Assembly: GCA_002049455.2 (NCBI GenBank)
Contig: KV918775.1
Location: forward strand, 186,001 to 250,000
Direction: 5' to 3'
DNA: 64,000 nucleotides
DNA from: Porphyra umbilicalis
Lineage: Eukaryota > Rhodophyta > Bangiophyceae > Bangiales > Bangiaceae
Position numbers and translations under genes: made by a program
Shown here: positions 20,991 to 32,866 of the stretch, in pieces
Layout: each line of letters opens with the position of its first letter
Position numbering within the stretch: position 1 is the first letter of the stretch
Notes under the pieces: generated by a model
What the model saw: the letters and a program-made list of their open reading frames with translations, nothing else
Databases searched by the model: none
What the model was told of the DNA's origin: nothing

Positions 20991-22211
20991 CTGTTGGCGT
21001 CCGTGCAGTTTCGGGAGCTCCTCGTATGTGGCGCAGAAAACTACTCCATTGAGCAGTGCCCTCTGTTTGACGTCGAGCCGCCGCAGATTGAACCTGCGCC
21101 CCTCCATTTGACACTGGGAATTGTAGGGCATGCCTTGCTGCTGGGAATCGAGGCGTTTGTCTTTGAGAGCGGTGCAGCGGCTGTGATAAGGGCGGCGAGG
21201 GCGGTCGGTGTTCCATTTCTTGTGAGTGCAGCGGTATGCCCAGCACCCTACCATGGCGGCAGATTCGAAGAACCTGACTTCCACCGCATCGCGCAGCGTA
21301 CCGCAGCAGCGTCTGATGGAATGATCCGTCATCTGTCGGCTGCCCGACTCACGACGCTACGACGGGCCTGGACTGATTGGTCAGACGTCACCAGCGTGCT
21401 CCATCGGGCCGAATATGTTCCTGTCGCGAACGCGCGTGACTACCAAGCCACTGCGTCGCGTTTGGCGTCGGGGCTCTGCGCTTCGTGCCCATGGATGCGC
21501 GTGACGCTCAAACTTGACGCCCTCGTTCACCACGCGCCCACGTTCTTGCTACACCTCGGCTCCCTCGGCTCGTACGATGAGCAAGCCCTTGAGGCGTGTC
21601 CCGAGTTTCTCAACCACGCGCTGGCGCACTGCACCGCGGACTCCATTCTCGGCTCTTTCTTGCGGCTGGTCGAGCGGGTGGCACGTGAGCGGCAGCCAGC
21701 CGCCGCCCACATGCTGCACAACGGGCAGATCAAGAAGGCTGCTGCACCCGGGGCGCGGACCGCAAGAAATCCCGATGACAGGCATCTGAGGCAAAATCAG
21801 CCGGCGACACGGAGCACGACTGTCGGAGAGCAGAAGGAGCTGGCTGAAATGGAGGCTTGGGCAGCGAAAGTGGCCAAGAAGTCCTCTCTCACCATCTGCG
21901 CGTATAACAATCGTCTGGACAAAGCTACATCCCCCGCAGCGATGGCGGCGGCGGCCGCGGCCGCCGCCACTGTAGCAGTGGGCGCCGCAGCAGCTGCATC
22001 GGCCACAGAAGCTAGTGTCGAGGGCGTGTGGGGGGAACCGCGGCGGTGGGTGACGGTGTCCCCACAGATGGGAACGGAGACTCTATGGAAGAGGAGGAGC
22101 TGGATGCAGCATTCGTGCTCATGCTGGGTTGAAAAAAACGCTCTAGGAAAACGCCATCTCGTGCGCGAAGCTAGAAAGGCGACCAGCCAGGTGCCTAAGA
22201 AGCGCTCCTAA
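20991..22211 (+). CDS. Unidentified protein, probable terminal exon of a transposon gene
   Basis: A frame of about 400 codons has no ATG near its start. A TAG at 20973-20975 precedes it, and TTGGCTCAG just before 20991 would serve as a 3' splice site, so it reads like a last exon. The protein is well ordered: a PLHLTLGIVGHALLL block, a PYHGGRFEEPDFHRI block about 70 residues later, then Cys-containing helical segments, KNA-poor basic sequence and an Ala-rich low-complexity tail (about 21940-22010). The HLxLGIV...YHGGxFE pairing recalls an uncharacterised domain often seen next to transposase domains in eukaryotic DNA transposons; that is from memory only. It follows the CACTA/Plavaka-like remnants on the same strand and may be the 3' part of that gene. 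Confidence 0.4.
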   Translation: MLASVQFRELLVCGAENYSIEQCPLFDVEPPQIEPAPLHLTLGIVGHALLLGIEAFVFESGAAAVIRAARAVGVPFLVSAAVCPAPYHGGRFEEPDFHRIAQRTAAASDGMIRHLSAARLTTLRRAWTDWSDVTSVLHRAEYVPVANARDYQATASRLASGLCASCPWMRVTLKLDALVHHAPTFLLHLGSLGSYDEQALEACPEFLNHALAHCTADSILGSFLRLVERVARERQPAAAHMLHNGQIKKAAAPGARTARNPDDRHLRQNQPATRSTTVGEQKELAEMEAWAAKVAKKSSLTICAYNNRLDKATSPAAMAAAAAAAATVAVGAAAAASATEASVEGVWGEPRRWVTVSPQMGTETLWKRRSWMQHSCSCWVEKNALGKRHLVREARKATSQVPKKRS

Positions 22212-22239
22212 ACGGGTGCAACATCTTCAGGCAGTAATA

Positions 22240-22678
22240 TTGCAGGCTGCTCAATTTTGCCGGTACAGAACAAGACTGGGACAAGAGTGGCTTTCATGAA
22301 ACTCTAATAAGTCTGCATTTTGTCCCGTCGATCCGCCAGCAATTCCGGGCTCGGGGCCTGCAAGGGAGGCCAGTTCCCGTCGTTTCCCGTCCGTTGTCCC
22401 CCGATCTGCTCCAGATGCCGGGATCGGGACAGATGCTGTACACATTCTTGCCAGCCCCCGAACCTTTTCGTGGTCGTTTCGAGCCAAATCGCCGATTGCG
22501 AAGGCATGAGTGCCCCCCCCTTGTTTCAATTCTCTGAATGCTGTTGTCTATTTCGACTGCTGCCAACAATGGGGGCCCGGATAGTTAGAGACTGTCCTTA
22601 CATGGCCTCAGTCGGGAATTTCCACTGTTGTTCTTGTCCCCTTCTTGTTGCGTACCGGCAAAATTGAGCAGACTGCAA
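22240..22678. mobile_element. 439-bp MITE with 47-bp TIRs and TA target duplication
   Basis: The ends are inverted repeats of about 47 bp (22240-22286 and 22632-22678) with five mismatches, beginning TTGCAG and sharing CTGCTCAATTTTGCCGGTAC. TA dinucleotides flank both sides (22238-22239, 22679-22680). Size, TIRs and TA duplication fit a Tc1/mariner-type (Stowaway-like) MITE. It has no coding capacity. Confidence 0.85.
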
Positions 22679-22680
22679 TA

Positions 22681-24570
22681 AATGCCGAAAGGAATCTCAT
22701 TGATTGAACGTTCTCTTTGAAGTGCCGTTCACCCAGTCAGATACCAAGTATGGGTTGACCACCGAGAAGATGCCTGTGCGGCGGTCTGAACTGAGAAAGG
22801 GCGGGAGGCACCGTCTTCGCTGGTAAGCAAACCGGCCTGTTGTCTTGGCGCTTCGATCACCCCGATCATCCTGGACCTCGCATCCCATGGCGGGTGTCGC
22901 TCGAGCTGCGAAGAATGCCGCTACTTCCCTGCTCCAGAGGTAACCCCCCCGTTGTGGTACTACATATTGGAGCGGCTGCCACTGGTGTGTGATCCGTCGA
23001 GACTGGACTGAAAGGTCGCTGCCTTTCGTACTGCGTCTGTGCGTCCGTCTCTGGTTCTTTCTATCCATGTGCGTCTCCGTGAGAAAACATTTGGTGACCG
23101 CAGATGAGCGCCACGCTAACCTCACGGGTGACAAGCTGCGGCAGGGCGTTTAGATCCTCCCCCACGCGGTGGAAAAGATCTTTGCGCTGGGAGCCCCCAA
23201 GCCGGCCGACGGCTCAAAGAGTGGGGCCAAGAAAAGTGGACGGCCAACAGGTGACGCCACGCAAGGACACCACGGACGGCGGGGCCCCGCCAGAGAGTCG
23301 CGCGCCCTCCCACCACTCGAACCAAGTCTTGGCGGTGGCAGATGGCGACGGCGCCGACGCATTTCCCCTCAAGGTTCAGGTGGGCAGTGACGCAGACGAC
23401 GAACTCCCCGAGGGGTTCCTGTTCGACTGGGGCGCGTACCGGAAGGTTTGGGGCAAGAGGTCCTATCAGGACGCAGTCACGGCGCTCTTTGCAGAGTGCA
23501 CTGTGCTTTACGGACGCATCGCCCGATGGATGACGGTGAACGCCCCCCGCCATTGACGCCGTCGGAGGCTCTCAACCTCAAAATGCCAGGCGGCCGAGTT
23601 CGAAACACTACGGGCGCCCCATCCTGCGTGATATTATCACATCGAAGCTTCAGAAGCTGTTGCGGCTTATTCGTGACGCGGTCAGGCTCCACGGCAACGT
23701 GGTCAACAGCAACACGAGCAGAAATGATTCAGAACAGAAGACGGACAAGAGGTTTTATAGCCGCACGACGCGGGCGGCAGCTAGCTTCACAGCATAAACG
23801 CCCGCCAGTCGCGAGGCATGCAGGCCGTCCTGGCGCGCATCGCCGAACTCGATGCCAAGGCCATTGAAAATGACAAGATCCGCCGCGCGCGCCGCTCCAC
23901 ATCCCGCGGCGGCTAGCTCATGGCGTTCGGGGCACGCGCCCTTCACGGCGTGTCGTGAATGGCGGCTAGCGCGCTTTCAAGGCGGCCAGGGCTGGCGTAC
24001 CTCAGTGCGGCACTCGGCCTCGCCCCCAACGCGCAGGTGCCAGTTCTTGGCCTCGTCGTCTTTGCCGCAAGGCTTGATGAAGGCACGCCCCTGCGGCAGA
24101 GGGTGCGGGCCCATTCCCATTTCCGCCACCGAGGAGCCTCGTCAGACTATGTCCGCTACACCATCGCGGGCGAGGCGCCCGTCCAAAGGCTGATGCAGGG
24201 CGTCACAAGTGCGTTTGAGGGGTCGCAATCCTCTTACGCTCGCTAAATTGAGGCGTCGTTCACAACACTAAATACGAAAAAACACGGCGCTGGATCAACC
24301 CCGCTCAGTGTGCATCTGGTCAATGATGTCGTCTTACGCTCTGGCAGCTGGTGATCCGATGCCCGCACACGACCGCTTAACCAAAGTAAAATGAAATTTC
24401 GGACCCTCTCGCTGCCAACGAGAGGTCATCGCAAACTGGATTGCGATGTACCCTGCAAGAGACTCGCGGACATCAGAAGAGAATCCCTCTCGACGCTGCG
24501 AGTGAGGCGACACCCGAACGTGACGATGGTAGAATATACTCTAGCTCTATGTCGTCATCAAAGTTCGTCA
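22681..24570. other. Mostly non-coding or degenerate sequence
   Basis: Two short plus-strand ORFs look mildly protein-like: 23104-23556 (with DDELPEGFLFDWGAYRKVWG) and 23959-24246 (with LAYLSAALGLAPNAQVPVLG). Neither matches a family I know, and both are surrounded by stops in all frames. They may be remnants of one old gene. Confidence 0.35.
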
Positions 24571-24571
24571 C

Positions 24572-26634
24572 TCACGCGGGCACACGCGGGTCGAGGTAGC
24601 GGCACGCTCCGACATTCAGGCCCGGCATCCTCTCCGAGTTCTTGAAGCACAACTCGCAGTGATACCACACACGCCGGTTGCAGTAGATGAAGAGGGAGGT
24701 AATGATGACCGCAACAGCCAGCTCCCGCCGACAATTGATGGGGTCCGTTGCAAAGATCTTGCCAATAGGCAAGCTGGTCCAGCTCGCAGGCGGCGGGTTG
24801 ACAAGCGGCGGCAATTTCTTCTAACTTTGAACAGTGCAGTCGGCACCCGGTGACTCAGCGACATACCATGGCGAGACGACGCGTGCCGGACGTCACCGTG
24901 CCCAAAATCTTGTTTGCACGCGGCACAGCGCGCATTTTCCGGCTTTTCCGTCCGCCCTGCCACGCGTGTGATGAAAACGCTTGACGGCTCCACAGCAACT
25001 ACGGCGGCCGGCGCTTTGAGGTACGTAGGACACATCGCATCAGTGGGAAGTGGCGCAGAGTGGCGTTACACGATGTGGGTGAAGGCGAGAAATGAATTTC
25101 TGAACGATTTGTTCTGACTTATGTCCGCCAGTTTCAGCCACCCATCTACCATTCGATACAGCCACAGCAGGGAGTGTAAGTGCAACGTCCTGTAGACGTG
25201 CTTCCAGAACCCGGAAATGAAGGCCTTGACATGACCAAAGATGCCCCCCCGAGAGTTCGGTCGCTGTTCGTCCCGGCCGCAGCCCATAAAGGCGTAGTGG
25301 AAGCAACAACTGATGTGGCTAAAGTAGCGCGTGCCGTACACGGGATCCTTCGATGCGGCACCGAGCCGAGCGGTCTACGACGGCGAGTTGGCAATGTCTA
25401 TCTCTTGGAGATTCTCGCGTACCACCTGCCCCGCCAAGTAGGCCATCGTCAGCGGCCCATTTTTTCTTTGGGCTGATGATTGCAAACCAGCTGGAACTGC
25501 CAACCCGCGTCTGCAGCGAGAGGCCGCCGCGGAAATGTACCTGCAGAGAAAGATTTCGCCTTTTGCCGTGCACCGCCACGGCTCGGACGCAGTTGGTGAG
25601 AATCTCGGCGCGTTTGAAGCCCGGCGGCATTAGCTGCCGCGGAACGTGTTGCGAGCAGCGCACAAGCATGCCGACTCGTAGTATAGGAGTGCGGAGAGCT
25701 CTTTCGTGGTGCCGTAGGCAATGGCGGCGCTCTGCTTCGCGCTACTGAGTAGGCAGAACAGTTATGCCTGCGCCATCACTTGATGGCACTCCGACATGTC
25801 TAACGCCATGAGTGTGTACGCGGTGCCCTGGGCAAATCGCCTCAGCGACAGGAGCTTGGAGTGACGCAGGCCCTCAAGCTTGGAGACGCCGACAGCCTCG
25901 GCTCTTCCGGCCCACCACGGTGAAACGCGATAAGCTCAGGAACCAGCATCTCCACGAGATGAGGTGTGCTTCCGGAGACGAGTGCCCTGCCCTGTCGAAG
26001 GAACACCGGACCACCGGCTTCGGCTGTCCCCTGGTTGCGTACAGGCCCGGCCGCTTGCAATCGCTGGTTCATTGTTCCCCCATTGTAGAACACGTGCGCA
26101 TCGCCCGAGGAGCGCACCAGAAACCCTTCGTCAGGTGATACGGCCTCGTCGTAGTTGACGCGCTGCCGCACATGGCCAACAGCGGCGGTTTAGGCGTCGC
26201 ATGAGTACGCCGCACGCTTTTGTAGCATGCCCTGCACCGGAATGTCAAAGCGCGACCATCAGCGCCCCGACGCGCAACCCGCGGAAAGAGGCCATCGACA
26301 GCCAACTGGGGCAAGTCGAGAACGACAGGGCAGTAATACTGCTCCCCCAGGAGATGCGGGAGGGCGCCCGGTAGCTTCACCTTGCGCACAACATCTGGGA
26401 AAGAAGCAGCCAAGTGAGTACGTGCGTGTTCGTATCGGACGCCACCACGAGGCGGCCGCGCACGGCACAGGTGACCTCGCTCATGTCATTGCCCCACAGT
26501 TGTGACCCTACGGCGTCCTGGATGGCCTCATGCGCCGCCCTGCTCACGTTAACGATCGGGGAGGAACTTGCCGACAGCTTGGCCAGGTGCTCATCTATCG
26601 CTGACGCGGGCCCGTCCCGCACGCCTGTCGACAT
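24572..26634 (-). pseudogene. Degenerate unidentified coding remnant, minus strand
   Basis: Reading from 26634 down to 24572, protein-like segments follow one another in changing frames. These are a piece ending RLVVASDTNTHVLTWLLL, then KVKLPGALPHLLGEQYYCP with RCRACYK, then VNYDEAVSPDEGFLVRSSGD, then QLMPPGFKRAEILTNCVRAV, then YFSHISCCFHYAFMGCG, then FIYCNRRVWYHCELCFKN. The order on one strand and the Cys-rich spacing suggest a decayed gene or transposon ORF about 650 codons long with several frameshifts or introns. No family recognised. Confidence 0.3.
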
Positions 26635-26819
26635 TCTTGATGCGTTTTTCCTTCAGCGCGAATCTTAACTGCGACTCTCCTCGTAACGCCGACTTGTGTC
26701 AGTGTCGCCCGGCCGAGCACCGCTCACTTCACGTACCGGTCCTTGCAGCTCCTCACTGCGTCCTAGAGAACCTACGCGATGTTTCGGAGCGCCGTCGTCA
26801 GCCCCGGCCGCCCCACGTA

Positions 26820-27218
26820 TTGCTGATCCCCGAATTTTGTCCTGGTGGACAGAGACTGACTTGACGACCGACTCTCTCCACCAATCAGATGCGCCCCTGG
26901 GACTGACTTGGTGCTCCTGATTGCTTACATGTGCCCATCCAGCCTGGAAATCGATATCACCTCCTCATTTTTTCTGCACTTCTGGCAAGGAGACAGTAGA
27001 AAATCTCAAGATCTCCCGTGGGCAGCTTGCTCCGTGCCAAAAAAATCGGATCAAGCGGCAACAAACAGTGCGTTCTGCTGGATGCAAGGTCCTGGTAACG
27101 AATGCGGGCTTTCTATTGGCTTCGATGCCTTCTTACTGTCGGTTTAGACCAATAAAGTGCTGTTATTCACAGTCAGTCTCTGTCTCTGTCCACCAGGACA
27201 AAATTCGGGGATCAGCAA
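26820..27218. mobile_element. 399-bp MITE with at least 37-bp perfect TIRs and TA target duplication
   Basis: Perfect inverted repeats of 37 bp (26820-26856 and 27182-27218) begin TTGCTGATCCCCG. They continue after a six-base AGAGAC length difference. TA flanks both ends (26818-26819, 27219-27220). Like the MITE at 22240 the TIR starts TTGC and has AATTTTG from position 14, so the two share a family or transposase. No coding capacity. Confidence 0.88.
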
Positions 27219-27220
27219 TA

Positions 27221-29883
27221 TTATCTCACCATTGATCTCGTAACGCGGCTGGATCCTCGGAGCACCTCGGTCACCTCCAAGTGGTTGCCAAGTGCGGCGG
27301 TCCAGTGGTCCATCGTCACGGCCCGCGAAACGTTGAAGGCAAGCGTGACGGTCTGCAAGGGGCACCGAGTCGCTCGATGAGTCGAGACATTCTCTTATCT
27401 GCTCAAGAGCACCCACTGCACCGGCTCCGCCGCCGACTGCAAAGAGGCGAATGGGTGCCACCTATACAATCCCGGCTCGAGACACAGCGCTACGCGCCTG
27501 GTTGTGCTCAATGCCATACATGACAATCCCGCGCTGTCCATATTCTACGCCAGAAAAAGCAACCTCTGACGGCTCGCCACTCTCGCGACGAGGCTGCTGG
27601 TACTTCCGTCTCCTGTGGTACTCAAGGGGAGTAGAACAAGGTAGATGACCACGACAAGGACCGGAACGCTTTGATGGACGACTTCCTCTAACCACAGCAT
27701 CTCCGTCAGAGTCCATTCCATAAAGCTCAGCGCACGGAGACAACCAGCAGTAGTGTCGTACGCGCGCGGTGTACCCCTGCTCGACGACATCGGCTCTCTC
27801 ACGCCCATAGCCACGTGCCTCACACTGGCGCTGCCCCGGCGCCCGTTCCGGCACCCACGCCTCCCTCAGCGCATCCCCGAAGCACATTCAGCAGAAACGT
27901 CTCTCTCCACTCATTGCAAGAGTCCCCTCATCCGCACATTGGCTTGCGTCACGGCCTGCGTCAGCACCCAGCCGCTTCCGGCCTTGAAAGCAGAAATTTA
28001 CACCTGCCTACGCCGAGAACATGAGCAACAACATGTGGACACACGTGCGTCTGTCGCTGCCTTTGCGTGCGCCCCCAACGGTGGCGCCCCGGAGAGGCAA
28101 CGCGGGACGCACGACTGGAAGCGGTGGAGTACACCGGCAGAGGCTCACACATCGCGCCCTCGCGCGCGCAAATCTCGCACGCGGAATCTTTGAGCCTGGC
28201 GCGGGTGCACATGAGAAGATCTCGGCCGCGTCCCGCCTACACTTCCACCCCCCTCCCAAATCCTCAACCATCTTGCCCCACCCACGGCCGCCCCGGGTAA
28301 AGCGGCGCCGCCCCATAATCAGCGTAAGCGTCCCGCGCTGCGCCATCGCACAACGCGCGCTGCAGCGGGCAGCAGCGCCACTCCCCACGCTCTGCAAAGG
28401 TCCCTCCATTCACACCTTCGCTTGTGTCGTGGCCTGCATCTCAGCACCCCATCGACCTCTCTCCTGCCATCGCTGCGGAAAGGCACGGCCGCCCTCCCCG
28501 CGCACGTTTGTACGATTGAATAAACAGCTGAACGTCGGCTGCTGACGCACCTCGCGCACAGTACGGCACGTCGGCGCACTTCAGGGCGGCGAGGGGCATC
28601 GGGTGGTGGAGTACTACGGCCACGGCGCGCACCGGGTATTCCCTCACCAGTCATAAAAACGAGGATTGCTGCGTCGGACGCAGCGGCAGGTGGATATGGC
28701 CCCAACAGCGTGCGCACTACTCGTCCCCCCGCTGCCAACGAACCACTCACCCTCAGAAGTATCGTCGCAGCACCCGTGGCCAGGCGCAGGCCACTGCTGC
28801 TGCGAGAGGGTGTACTCTCTTTATCAGACGGTGGGTCGTCGACCATAGCCTCTCCGCAGGGTGGACCGACCGACAGAATGCAACGACGCCGCGCAGCAGC
28901 TGGCGTCAGGACAGCGGGAAGGCCATCTCAGGTGACACGAGGCGCCCACTCGCCCATCACACTGCGTGACGACCCCCCCTGAAAGCTCGTTGCGGCATAA
29001 ACAGACCCTCACCAGTCCAAAATTCAAAAACATGCCCCTAAGAGCCCAGAAACGCATCTTCTTCTCAAGCACAGCTAACTCCTTTGGCCGAGTGCAGCCG
29101 GAGTTGTGGTTTTCAGGCTGAACAACGCACTCGACCCCGTTTTTGACCGCATTGAGCACGATCCGAATCGGAAACCCATTCAAACGACCCCTACAGACAA
29201 CGTAGACGCCTGCTGGAAGAGCAAAACATATGAGCGACATTGCCCATGGCTTGCGAACATGTCCACACCAAGAACCTACAGAGCAACGCCCTGTGTCGCT
29301 GTCATGGTCCCGTCTTACGTGTGCACCGTCTCTCTCCCAAGTTCTGCCGCAACGTGCACCGGCCTCCGAAAAGTTTTACAAAAGGTTCCGGGGTGTGCGG
29401 TGGTCGTTGCACACGTTGCGTAGAACCCTGGACTAAAGTCCAGGGAATTGCGCTTCGTCACCGCCATAGTCGCCTCTGACGGTGATGTCGTCTTCACCAT
29501 GGCGAACGCTGCCGCTGCCAGACGAGAGACGCTGCCGCTGCAGAGGGCGGCGGCGCGGATTTCGTTGTTGTCAGGCGGGGTCTTGTACGGAGGGGGCAGA
29601 TAGCATTTTGTGGGGGGGGAGGGGGGCATCTACGGGACGGTGCGGAATGTAGTGGGATGACAGAAGGCGTAGGCGGGTGTCCCTGTTGGGGCGTGTCAGC
29701 CGTGACGGCTGTGGGCGGCGGCGGCGACCACCGCAGCAGCAGCTTGTGCCACCCCTACCCCAAGCGGGGGAGCGAGGTGGGCCGGGCGGCGTCGTTGCGG
29801 GCGCGCTCGGTCTTCTTGCCCGCGAAGGAGCGGCGTGAGCGGGCGGGGGGGGGTGGGCGAGTAGGCGGGCGCCGGCGGGTGTA
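27221..29883. other. No confident gene; diverged tandem duplication and small hairpin
   Basis: Only short ORFs in conflicting frames occur. About 120 bp around 27900-28010 and 28350-28475 are diverged copies of each other (shared blocks such as GCTTGYGTCRYGGCCTGC). CCCTGGACTAAAGTCCAGGG at 29426-29445 is a 9-bp-arm hairpin. I see nothing else to annotate. Confidence 0.45.
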
Positions 29884-31133
29884 GTGGCCGGCCGGCACGC
29901 GGTGCTGGCGCGCCTCGGCACCATCCCCCGTGGCTCGTGTTGCGCCTTGTGTCTATGCTGCTTGAGCACATTCCCCCCTCGTGCGGCTGCCCGTGTTGGT
30001 GTCGGCGGCGGCGACGCCCCACCCCAGACCTTCGACGCCGCACGGCGCCGTCGACGCGCGGCGGCCGTCGCCAACGGGGCGTGCCGTCGCCGGCAACGCC
30101 GCTGCGCGCGCGTTGTCGCGTGCCGCCCGGTGCACGGTGGCGCTGGCCGACGCGGCGCGCGCGGCGCGGGGGCCGTTTCCTCTGCGCCACACGGTGGGTT
30201 CTGTCCAGGGGCCGTGTATTCAGGCTCGCGAGTGGACGCTGGCGGTGGCGGGGGAGCGGGGGGGGCGGGGCACCGGCACGCCTGTCGCCGCCTACGCCCT
30301 TGCCGTCGGTGGTGTGAGGGGGGCCGGCGCTGCCGCCACTGCTGCCTTCACGACCCCACGACGGCGGGCTTCCTGCCGCACGCGGCGGGGCGGGGGGTGC
30401 CGCCTGCCGCCGCTGCCGTCGCTGATGGCAGTCTGGGCGAGCGCGGCGCGTCTGCCAGTGTCCGATGCGCGGCCGCTGTGGCCGTTGTGGCGGCTCGGCC
30501 ACCCGCGCGACGGCGGCGTGCGTCACGTGGTGGCCGCCAACAGTGGTGGCCGCGAAAGGCGGCGCGCCCTCCGGGCGGGCAGAGCCCGAGCGGCCGCGTC
30601 CCGCCGCCGCGGCCGCTGTTTTTGCCGCTTCTTCCGCTGCCGCCGCCGCCGCCGCCGCCTCTGCCGCCATCGCCGCCGCAGCCGTCGCCGACGCCGCCGT
30701 CATTTTTGCCGTGGCCACCGTGGCGGCAGCGTCCTTCCCCGGCGAGCGCCCAAGAGGCGCCGGACGGTTTCCGCCGCCGCCGCCATCGGCGGGGCGCCGA
30801 CGAGCCGCCTGCCGCCGGGCGCGGGGGCGCCACCGCCTGTGGCGCCCCCCCCCCGACGGCGTGGGGCCCAGCTGGGGTCGGGGGGCGCCCCCCCTGCGGC
30901 CCGCCACCTGCCGCCCTCGTCCCCGCGAGCGGCCGCCCCGCATCGGACGGCGTCGTCGGTCCCCCTTTTCACGTGTGTGCCTGTGAGCGCCTTCTGGCGT
31001 TCCGCCGGGTGGCCGCCGGTGCGGCAGCCTCTCGGACGCACCACCCCCCTGGTAGCGACGGCCGGTACGCGGGGACCGCCCCGCAGGTCAGGGCGCGGTC
31101 GACCCGGTCGTGCGCAACTCCTGACGCCAACGG
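29884..31133. other. GC-rich target region of Copia-1, no assignable gene
   Basis: Overlapping ORFs of more than 400 codons exist on both strands because stops are rare at this GC content. The plus-strand frame from about 29981 has an ordered part (LSRAARCTVALADAARAARG and following) but no motif. The sequence resumes after the copia element at 38661. Confidence 0.4.
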
Positions 31134-31138
31134 CCCCG
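31134..31138. repeat. Left target-site duplication of Copia-1
   Basis: CCCCG, repeated at 38661-38665 directly after the right LTR. Confidence 0.85.
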
Positions 31139-31618
31139 TGTTGGCGGAACCGACCTAACAGCCACGCGTGCTCCAAGGCGCGCGTGCTCCCCGTAGATGA
31201 GAGGGTAACAGAAAGGTCGTCGGTCCACTTTCTCCTCGCCCCCCGGGACTAGGCCCCAGGCGCGAGCCTATATATACTCTCCCAGGCATCCCTCGTTGCA
31301 TGGGCGGCTGCACCCCGGCGCCGCGTACCGCACGGCTGCCCCGCAGCACCCGCCACTCGCCGCACACACCGCGCGCACCCACGTACACCCGGCCTGTACC
31401 CGACACTCTCGGTCGACCCGGTTGCATGTCTCACGCTGCGGGTGTCGCCATGCGGGAGTGCAAACGTCCCGGCATGACGTCCTCCCCGCACTCCCCGCGG
31501 GTCTACAGGTTGTCGCGTCCCGGTGCCGTGTCGGCCCGGTCCGTCGGCGCTGCAGCTGTCTCCCACGGCGGGGACATAAAAATCTTTCCCCCCCCCACAA
31601 AGGTGCTCCGCTTCAACA
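31139..31618 (-). repeat. 3' LTR of Copia-1
   Basis: This 480-bp LTR has a TATATATA box at 31269-31276, in the same relative place as in the other LTR (38311-38318). The adjoining CTCCTCCTCGCGGG (31619-31632) is, on the minus strand, the polypurine tract that primes plus-strand synthesis. The pol frame runs through it into the LTR and stops at about 31503. Confidence 0.93.
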
Positions 31619-32858
31619 CTCCTCCTCGCGGGATTCCGGAAGGGGTGCGCATGCCGAGCCCCTGCACCCCCCGTGCGAAGGCAACCGTACCAAGCGGCTT
31701 GGTCAGGATGTCCGCCGTCTGCTCCCCCGTCCGCACGTACTGCAACACCAGCGTCCCGTCCGCCACGCGCTCGCGCACGAGGCGGTGGCACACGTCGATG
31801 TGCCTCGTGCGGGCACTCGTCCCGGGGTTTTGCATCGAGGCCAGAGCGCTCTGGCTGTCGCACGACAAGCCTATGCTGCCAGTCTCCTCCGCGACTAACG
31901 CGCGAAGGCGGAGGAGCCACATACCCTGCTTGGCCGCTACGGCGGCCGCGATGTACCCCACCTCTGTCGTCGAGGCCGCCACCGACGGCTGCAGCTTACT
32001 GCTCCAGCACACGGCGGATCCCCCGAAGAGGTAGACCACAGCCGACGTCGACCGCCGGGTGTCACGGTCCGCCGCAAAGTCGGCATCACAGAAACCGGCA
32101 AGGCCGCCGTCACCAGCGTAGCAGAGCCCCAGCGTCGAGGTCCCCTTGAGGTGGCGCAAGACGGCCTTCCCGGCCGCGAGGTGCTCCTCCGTCGGGGAGG
32201 CCACGAACCGCGTAAGGCGCCCCACGGCGAAAGCAATTTCGGGCCGGGTGCTCGTGCTCAGGTACAGCAGGGACCCGACCAGCTCCTGATACAGCTTGGT
32301 CGTGTCCGCGTCTAGCAGCGTGCCCCCCTTTCTCAGGTGGACCCCCGCACCCATGGGGAGGAGCACCGGGTTTGCCTCCTTCAGCCCAAGCCGCGTCAGC
32401 AGCGAGGAGACGTACTGGCGCTGGTGGAGGCGCAGCGTGCGTCCGTTGGTGTCACGCTCAATGCGTGGACCAAGGACGTCAGTCGGCTCGCCCATCGTCT
32501 TGCTCTTCAACGCCTCCGTGACGACCGCTTGCCCGGCCTCCGCGGTGGCCACCGTCTGCGCCGTCACAAGCAGGTCATCCACGTACACGAGGATGAAGAA
32601 AATGTCGCCGTCGGGGGTGCGGCGCTTGAAGAGGCACTCGTCCGCCTCGCAGGCCTCAAAACCCGCGCGCTCCAGGGTACCCCGCAACTTGCGGTACCAT
32701 GCCCGTGCCGCCTGCTTCAGCCCATAGAGGGCCTTACGCAGGCGGCAGACGAGCCCTGGGGCCCCGCGCTCGTACCCGCGCGGCTCACGGATGTACAGCT
32801 CCTCCTCTACTTCGCCATTGAGGAACGCCGTCGCAACGTCCAGCTGCAGCAGAGCTAG
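31503..32858 (-). pseudogene. Copia-1 reverse transcriptase/RNase H, 3' part
   Basis: The frame from 32858 contains LLQLDVATAFLNGEVEEELY (first catalytic Asp), then YGLKQAARAWYRKL, and FILVYVDDLLVTAQ with the catalytic YVDD. It continues through the connection region into RNase H: FCDADFAADRDTRRSTSA, then ASTTEVGYIA, CDSQSAL, and the RTRHIDV and TADILTKPL blocks that end copia pol. RNase H Asp and Glu positions appear kept. No stop occurs before the LTR. Its 5' neighbour is the TIR of the nested hAT element, so the open frame now begins with an ATG and two codons contributed by that element (32879-32867) rather than by copia. Confidence 0.9.
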
Positions 32859-32866
32859 GTCCTGAC
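32859..32866. repeat. 8-bp target duplication of nested hAT element (left)
   Basis: GTCCTGAC, identical to 34544-34551. Confidence 0.95.

Noticed and set aside
29884..31252. Two overlapping plus-strand ORFs of about 424 codons
   Set aside because: They end inside the copia LTR, overlap each other and a 415-codon antisense ORF, and show no domain.
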